From the NCBI RefSeq assembly GCF_004006295.1, contig NZ_CP026095.1, positions 2,714,001 to 2,778,000 of the forward strand: a stretch of DNA of 64,000 bases, in the 5' to 3' direction. Source of the stretch: Peribacillus asahii. GTDB taxonomy: Bacteria; Bacillota; Bacilli; Bacillales; DSM-1321. Numbering within the stretch: position 1 is the first letter of the stretch; every line of letters begins with the position of its first letter. The position numbers and the translations under genes were made by a program. The notes beneath the pieces were generated by a model that saw only the letters and a program-made list of their open reading frames with translations, was not told the DNA's origin and did not search any database. Shown piece by piece: positions 59,976 to 64,000 of the stretch.

Positions 59976-60922
59976 ATTATATCCTCCTCAAGAACTCGCG
60001 GAATAGCTGGTAAAAGCGTGTTCTCTAAAAATTCTCGTTTTTCTTCTAACCACGGTGGCAGCATTAATTTGCTTCCCAATGTTTCCTTCGACTCATCGCG
60101 AGCAAATCCTGGTGGGTCTGTCGCAATTTCAAACAGAATACCGCCTGGTTCACGGAAGTATATGGCGTCAAAATATTGACGGTCCTTAAATGGTGTTACC
60201 CCAATACCGAAGCTGCTTACATGCTCACGCCATTCCTTATGATCATCAAAATCATTGGCACGCCAAGCAATATGATGGACCGTTCCGACCCCCATTTGTC
60301 CCATTGGTAAAGTCGATTTCTTCACATCAATGATATTCCCGATATCTCCTGTTGTTTGGAAGCGAACAAACTCTCCTTCTTCCCCAACCTTTTGAAGACC
60401 CATCACACCTTCTAACACTTGCATTGTTTTCTCAGGATTTGCCGTTAATAACACAGCTCCCCCAAATCCTTTAATCGCTTGCTCCGCCTGTACACCACCA
60501 AATGTCCATTCACTGTTCTCTCCAGATTGACGGGCAACTAGCTCTAAATGTAAGCCATGTGGATCATTAAATTCAAGAAATTCTTCGCCGAAACGTGTCA
60601 CTTTTTCAAAGGCAATCTTAAATTTCGCTAATCGTTTTTCCCAAAAATCTAAAGCCCCTTCTGGAACGACATACGTAGTAGTTTCAACCTGCCCTGAACC
60701 AATACGTCCCTTATAAGCATCTGGCCAAGGGAAGAAGGTAATAATCGTTCCGGGCGAGCCTGCTTCATTTCCAAAATACAGGTGATACGTACCTGGGTCA
60801 TCAAAGTTTACCGTTTTTTTCACAAGGCGCATTCCTAATACGCCTGCATAAAAGTCTACGTTTTCCTGCGGATTACCGACTATAGCGGTAATATGATGGA
60901 TGCCTGTTGTTTGCTTATTCAT
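59972..60922 (-). CDS. mhqO: Ring-cleaving dioxygenase MhqO
   Basis: 316 residues from ATG 60922 with GGAGAGGAG upstream. Two VOC (glyoxalase/bleomycin-resistance/extradiol dioxygenase) modules: GIHHITAIVGNPQENVDFYAG and VHHIAWRANDFDDHKEW, each giving a His iron ligand; Glu in GGILFEIATDPPGF completes the 2-His-1-Glu site. Opens the ring of catechol or hydroquinone-type compounds for detoxification. It follows a related dioxygenase gene by 26 bp. Confidence 0.9.
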   Translation of the reverse strand: MNKQTTGIHHITAIVGNPQENVDFYAGVLGMRLVKKTVNFDDPGTYHLYFGNEAGSPGTIITFFPWPDAYKGRIGSGQVETTTYVVPEGALDFWEKRLAKFKIAFEKVTRFGEEFLEFNDPHGLHLELVARQSGENSEWTFGGVQAEQAIKGFGGAVLLTANPEKTMQVLEGVMGLQKVGEEGEFVRFQTTGDIGNIIDVKKSTLPMGQMGVGTVHHIAWRANDFDDHKEWREHVSSFGIGVTPFKDRQYFDAIYFREPGGILFEIATDPPGFARDESKETLGSKLMLPPWLEEKREFLENTLLPAIPRVLEEDII

Positions 60923-60948
60923 GTACGTTCTCCTCTCCATATTCTATC

Positions 60949-61926
60949 TTATTCTTCAACAGTTGTGTTTAATGGCTTTAAGTGCGCTTCAATTTCCGCT
61001 CGTTTCGATTCTAAAAACGGTGGTAAAGAAAGAGATTCACCTAAGTGCTCCAGCTCTTCATCTGTTGCAAATCCAGGTCCATCCGTAGCTAGTTCAAATA
61101 AAATGCCATTTGGCTCTCTAAAATAAAGCGAACGGAAGAAGAAGCGATCAACAAATCCGGAATTTGCATATCTAGCATAATTCACTCGTTCAATCCATTG
61201 TTGCAATTCTTCTTCATTATCAACTCGGAATGCTACGTGATGCACGCCACCTCGTCCTAAATATTCTGGCGGTAGATCATTTCTTTTCTCAATATGAATT
61301 TCAGCACCTGTTCCGCCTTCTCCTGTTGCATACACTTCAATACTCCCTTGTCCTGCTACAAGCGCTGGATAGGAGCCAACTTTTCGAAAACCTAACACGT
61401 CTGTTAATACTTCTGCTGTCGGGTTAATAATCGGTACCGTTAATTTAATCGGCCCTAAACCAAGAATCGCAAACTCTTTTGGAATTGGACTTTTATCCCA
61501 CGGTACACCACCGGTAACCCCTTTGTTCGTTTCATCTGATACTAAAAGCAATCTTTGACCTTCTGGATCTTTAAACGAAAGAACTTTCCGATTAAAGCGC
61601 TCACCAATCTCTTCATGCTCTACTTCATACTCTTCAAAACGTTTTTTCCAAAATTGAAGTGCCGCATCGTTTGCTACACGTAAAGACGTTTCAGAAATAC
61701 TATTATTTCCTTCGTGCACGCGTGCTGCCTGTGGAATTTCAAAAAACGTTAATTCCGTTCCAGGTGAACCTACTTCATCGCCGTAAAATAAATGATAAAC
61801 ACGAATATCATCTTGATTGACAGTCTTTTTAATTAAGCGTAATCCTAATGTTTTTGTATAAAAGTCATAGTTTGCAGCAGCATCTGCCGTAATCGCTGAT
61901 AAATGATGAATTCCTTTGAGTTGCAT
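60949..61926 (-). CDS. mhqA: Ring-cleaving dioxygenase, MhqA/MhqO type
   Basis: 325 residues from ATG 61926 (GGAGGG upstream). Same two VOC modules as its neighbour: GIHHLSAITADAAANYDFYT and VHHVAFRVDNEEELQQWIER, then the Glu in NGILFELATDGPGF. About 40 percent alike by eye, so the two are paralogs made by duplication, as in the mhqO/mhqA pair of B. subtilis. First gene of the operon, with a probable MhqR operator upstream. The symbol between mhqA and mhqO is not certain. Confidence 0.82.
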   Translation of the reverse strand: MQLKGIHHLSAITADAAANYDFYTKTLGLRLIKKTVNQDDIRVYHLFYGDEVGSPGTELTFFEIPQAARVHEGNNSISETSLRVANDAALQFWKKRFEEYEVEHEEIGERFNRKVLSFKDPEGQRLLLVSDETNKGVTGGVPWDKSPIPKEFAILGLGPIKLTVPIINPTAEVLTDVLGFRKVGSYPALVAGQGSIEVYATGEGGTGAEIHIEKRNDLPPEYLGRGGVHHVAFRVDNEEELQQWIERVNYARYANSGFVDRFFFRSLYFREPNGILFELATDGPGFATDEELEHLGESLSLPPFLESKRAEIEAHLKPLNTTVEE

Positions 61927-61974
61927 GTATAATCCCTCCATATTCCATAACCACTTAAATAGTTCAAATTAAAA

Positions 61975-61992
61975 TATCTTGATTTAAAGATA
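61975..61992. promoter_or_regulatory. Probable MhqR operator
   Basis: TATCTTGATTTAAAGATA, an imperfect 18-bp palindrome, resembles the TATCTCGAATTCGAGATA box of B. subtilis MhqR. It is 48 bp upstream of the dioxygenase ATG. No mhqR gene is in the window. Confidence 0.55.
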
Positions 61993-62087
61993 ATTCTTTT
62001 TTATGAAAATGTCAACACTCTCTCTTTAATTAAGTAAAAGTTTCACTGTATAGTATATAATAAACAACAAACTAAAGGAGATTCATA

Positions 62088-62528
62088 ATGACTACACATC
62101 ATTTTCATTTACAAGCACACTGGCCTGATGGAAGAAATGGTTCAGGGACTATTTCTTCCGGCCAGTTACAAACAAGAGTAAGTATCCCGCCAGAGATGAA
62201 CGGACCTGGAATTGGTACAAATCCAGATGAAATGCTGCTAGGGGCTGCGGCAACCTGCTATATCATCACACTTGCTGCAATGTTAGAGCGAAGTAACATT
62301 GAAAAAACAGATTTACATATGAATTCAGAGGGTATTGTTGATGTAACAAACGGAGTATTTACTTATAAAAAAATTATCCATCGGCCGACTCTCACTCTTT
62401 CTTCAACGGCAACCGAGCGGGATAGAGAAAGGGCAAAAAAGCTAGCCATAAAAGCAGAATCTTCTTGCATGATTTCAAAAGCACTAAAAGGAAATGTAGA
62501 TATCGAATTAGAGCTCACACTATTGTAA
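62088..62528 (+). CDS. OsmC/Ohr-family peroxiredoxin-like protein
   Basis: 146 residues, ATG after AAAGGAG. The two active Cys of the OsmC fold are in AAATCYIITLAAML and AESSCMISKALKG. Reduces organic hydroperoxides in classical members; this short type (YhfA-like) may have another substrate. Diverges from the mhq operon, with 161 bp between start codons. Confidence 0.88.
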   Translation: MTTHHFHLQAHWPDGRNGSGTISSGQLQTRVSIPPEMNGPGIGTNPDEMLLGAAATCYIITLAAMLERSNIEKTDLHMNSEGIVDVTNGVFTYKKIIHRPTLTLSSTATERDRERAKKLAIKAESSCMISKALKGNVDIELELTLL

Positions 62529-62530
62529 TG

Positions 62531-62568
62531 AAACAAGCCAGGTCATCATTTACAACCTGGCTTGTTTT
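62531..62568. terminator. Bidirectional terminator between OsmC and ykuS
   Basis: ACAAGCCAGGT pairs with ACCTGGCTTGT, T-run on the plus side; it serves convergent genes. Confidence 0.85.
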
Positions 62569-62574
62569 TACACA

Positions 62575-62820
62575 TCAATGTCTTAGTTTTTGCTCTACTT
62601 GCTGACAAACTTCATCCGCAGTCAGACCATTCGCTTCAATGACTGACCCTTTAATAGATGTCGTTTGTTCGCCAAGCACATTACTGTCTAACCCCGTAAC
62701 AACACAACAATCTACATTTTGTGCATCTGATTCCTGTTTTAGTTCAACAATGTCGTAACCCTTTGCACGCAATGCGTCTTGCACATTCGTTAATGATTGC
62801 TCTACACCAATTTTTGACAT
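62575..62820 (-). CDS. ykuS: YkuS, UPF0180 family
   Basis: 81 residues from ATG 62820 with GGAGGTG upstream, same length as YkuS; a longer frame to 62856 is rejected. [20 protein letters not shown] and [18 protein letters not shown] are the family's typical segments. Function unknown; the Cys-Cys pair is conserved in the family as far as I recall. Confidence 0.85.
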   Translation of the reverse strand: MSKIGVEQSLTNVQDALRAKGYDIVELKQESDAQNVDCCVVTGLDSNVLGEQTTSIKGSVIEANGLTADEVCQQVEQKLRH

Positions 62821-62885
62821 AATAAGGTTACACCTCCTCTTTGTTAAATTGTCCATTTTTTCTTTTATCTATGTATCCAAATAAA

Positions 62886-62915
62886 AGGCCAACTCCAATT
62901 GAATGAAGTTGGCCT
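62886..62915 (-). terminator. Terminator of corA
   Basis: AGGCCAACT/AGTTGGCCT stem with 12-nt loop, directly beyond the corA stop codon, then TTTTATTT on the minus strand. Confidence 0.8.
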
Positions 62916-62921
62916 AAACGA

Positions 62922-63860
62922 TTAAAAATATTTCTTTTTCCAAAAAATAAAAGCGACTGTTCCCGCTAAACCTAAAGCAATCATCAAGGTGAACATGAAA
63001 GCATGCTGATTATGAGAGAATGGCAAATCAACATTCATACCGAAAAAGCTAGCGACCATTGTTGGCAACGTTAAAATAATTGTAACCGAGGTCAAAAACT
63101 TCATCGCATTGTTTACATTATTAGAAATAATAGAAGCAAAAGCTTCCATCATTCCATTCAAAATTGATGTATATACTTCGGTCATCTCAATTGCCTGGTT
63201 CGTTTCAATAATTACATCTTCTAATAATTCTTTATCTTCCTCATACATTTTTAAATAATTGAAGCGAAGAATTTTATCTAACACTACTTTATTAGATTTT
63301 AAGGAAGTCGTAAAATAGACTAAACTTTTTTCCAATGCTAAAAATGTGTATAACTCCTTATTTTTCATCGATTGATGAAGCTCTCGTTCTGATTCGGTTG
63401 TCATTTTATTAATTTGCTTTAAATAGCGTAAATAATATAATGAAATCTCAAATAATAATTGCAGTGCAAACCTTGTTTTTTTATTTGTATAAAATTGTTT
63501 AATTTTGTTATTTTTAAAGTTTGCTAAAATAGGAGTATCTTTAAGGGAAATCGTAACAAAGCAATCGGGAGTAAAAATCATCCCAATTGGAATCGTTTCG
63601 TAAATCCGCGAACCCGCTTCATCATGTGTCATATAAGGATAGTCAACGATAAGCAGTAAATGATCGTCTTCCCTTTCAATCCGTGGACGTTCCTCATCAT
63701 CAAGGGGATCCTTCATAAAATCCATCGGCAATTGTAGTTTCACACAAACTTCATTAATTTCAGCCTCTGTTGGGGCAATCATATTCACCCAAGAACCTTT
63801 AACAATTTCATCAACAGTTATTAATTCTCGGTTTTCCATTGTTTTGAAAATTTCTATCAT
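62922..63860 (-). CDS. corA: CorA-family magnesium/divalent cation transporter
   Basis: 312 residues. The GMN selectivity motif is in FFGMNVDLPF between two C-terminal helices (about 255-275 and 287-306); the long N-terminal domain is cytosolic with a coiled helix (residues 150-240). Typical for CorA pentamers that import magnesium or cobalt. GAGGAGGTCGAGCAG precedes the ATG. The 140 bp upstream to the window end show no clear M-box riboswitch. Confidence 0.9.
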   Translation of the reverse strand: MIEIFKTMENRELITVDEIVKGSWVNMIAPTEAEINEVCVKLQLPMDFMKDPLDDEERPRIEREDDHLLLIVDYPYMTHDEAGSRIYETIPIGMIFTPDCFVTISLKDTPILANFKNNKIKQFYTNKKTRFALQLLFEISLYYLRYLKQINKMTTESERELHQSMKNKELYTFLALEKSLVYFTTSLKSNKVVLDKILRFNYLKMYEEDKELLEDVIIETNQAIEMTEVYTSILNGMMEAFASIISNNVNNAMKFLTSVTIILTLPTMVASFFGMNVDLPFSHNQHAFMFTLMIALGLAGTVAFIFWKKKYF

Positions 63861-64000
63861 CTGCTCGACCTCCTCTTCTTTAAAGAGAAAGCCTATTTAT
63901 CTGTCTGTTCGAGAGGATACTCTGAGAAGAATATGCAAACTCGATTCTTTAGAATAAGATAAGCTTTCTCATACCTACTGGGTTCAGGATCGTAAGAACT

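Noticed and set aside
63861..64000. M-box (magnesium) riboswitch in front of corA
   Set aside because: The leader lacks the conserved M-box segments that I know (for example the GAGGCUCC-type stretch), and the window ends there, so a riboswitch cannot be supported.
1..64000. CRISPR array, tRNA or rRNA genes
   Set aside because: No regularly spaced identical repeats and no recognisable tRNA arms or rRNA segments were found by eye.

Overview
The window looks like a chromosomal segment from a low-GC, spore-forming member of the Bacillaceae. This rests on many genes that I recognise as Bacillus-type: a sporulation-kinase-like histidine kinase, Des/DesR, YocH, YpbS, YkuS, a YbxH-like protein, Mhq catechol/quinone stress genes and EbrAB-type SMR pumps. 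Shine-Dalgarno sites are strong, starts at TTG and GTG are frequent, and rho-independent terminators are abundant. I see no rRNA, tRNA, CRISPR array, prophage or replication origin. Most genes lie on the minus strand in short operons.

Layout. 0.7-8.4 kb: a PAS sensor kinase, a DUF2750 protein, a YtkA-like lipoprotein, a second (divergent) HPr-kinase-like protein, and a fatty acid desaturase followed by a decayed DesR with no DesK. 8.5-13.3 kb: a DRE-TIM aldolase-family protein, a GNAT-like protein, the SelO AMPylator and a frameshifted DUF4352 lipoprotein. 13.3-18.7 kb: an operon of ammonium transporter, GlnD-like nucleotidyltransferase and DEDDh exonuclease, then a GlsB-family protein and threonine synthase. 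18.9-20.4 kb: an IS200/IS605-type tnpB. 20.6-26.2 kb: a visibly GC-richer operon (thiolase, acyl-CoA dehydrogenase, two CoA-transferase subunits, truncated Fe-S protein) behind a triple palindrome and a divergent TetR regulator. 26.6-34.1 kb: an accessory region with small hypotheticals, an unusual HTH-HTH-coiled-coil-J-domain protein, a YocH-like wall protein, a decayed IS1595-type transposase, a SLAP protein, a second tnpB and IS605-type end remnants.

34.5-45.9 kb: amino acid permease, nitrilase plus GNAT pair, 5-oxoprolinase subunits pxpB-pxpC with only a stub where pxpA should follow, S9 peptidase, SMR pair, metallophosphoesterase, a membrane protein/XRE regulator pair and HU. 46.2-51.8 kb: a phosphonate operon (PhnX, iron-type alcohol dehydrogenase, PhnD, PhnC, PhnE) with a divergent DeoR regulator; no PhnW transaminase is present. 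51.8-53.3 kb: cardiolipin synthase. 53.4-57.9 kb: a persulfide/sulfane-sulfur detoxification cluster (TauE exporter, rhodanese-MBL, TusA-rhodanese, rhodanese, DsrE-like, TusA) with its sensor CstR and five near-identical palindromes in front of its transcription units. 58.0-58.7 kb: a truncated tnpB joined directly to an omegaRNA-like end. 58.7-62.5 kb: an Mhq-type quinone/catechol stress operon and an OsmC protein. 62.5-64 kb: YkuS and CorA.

The themes are repeated gene decay (desR, DUF4352 lipoprotein, pxpA, Fe-S protein, IS1595, tnpB and several short remnants), several IS605-type right ends without an intact adjacent transposase, and compact operons with readable operators (CstR, TetR, XRE, a probable MhqR site). 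The observations I rate highest are the CstR regulon, the PhnX plus alcohol dehydrogenase phosphonate operon, the AmtB-nucleotidyltransferase-exonuclease operon, the omegaRNA-like solo elements and the HTH-J-domain protein. All functional statements are from sequence reading only; no database search was run.
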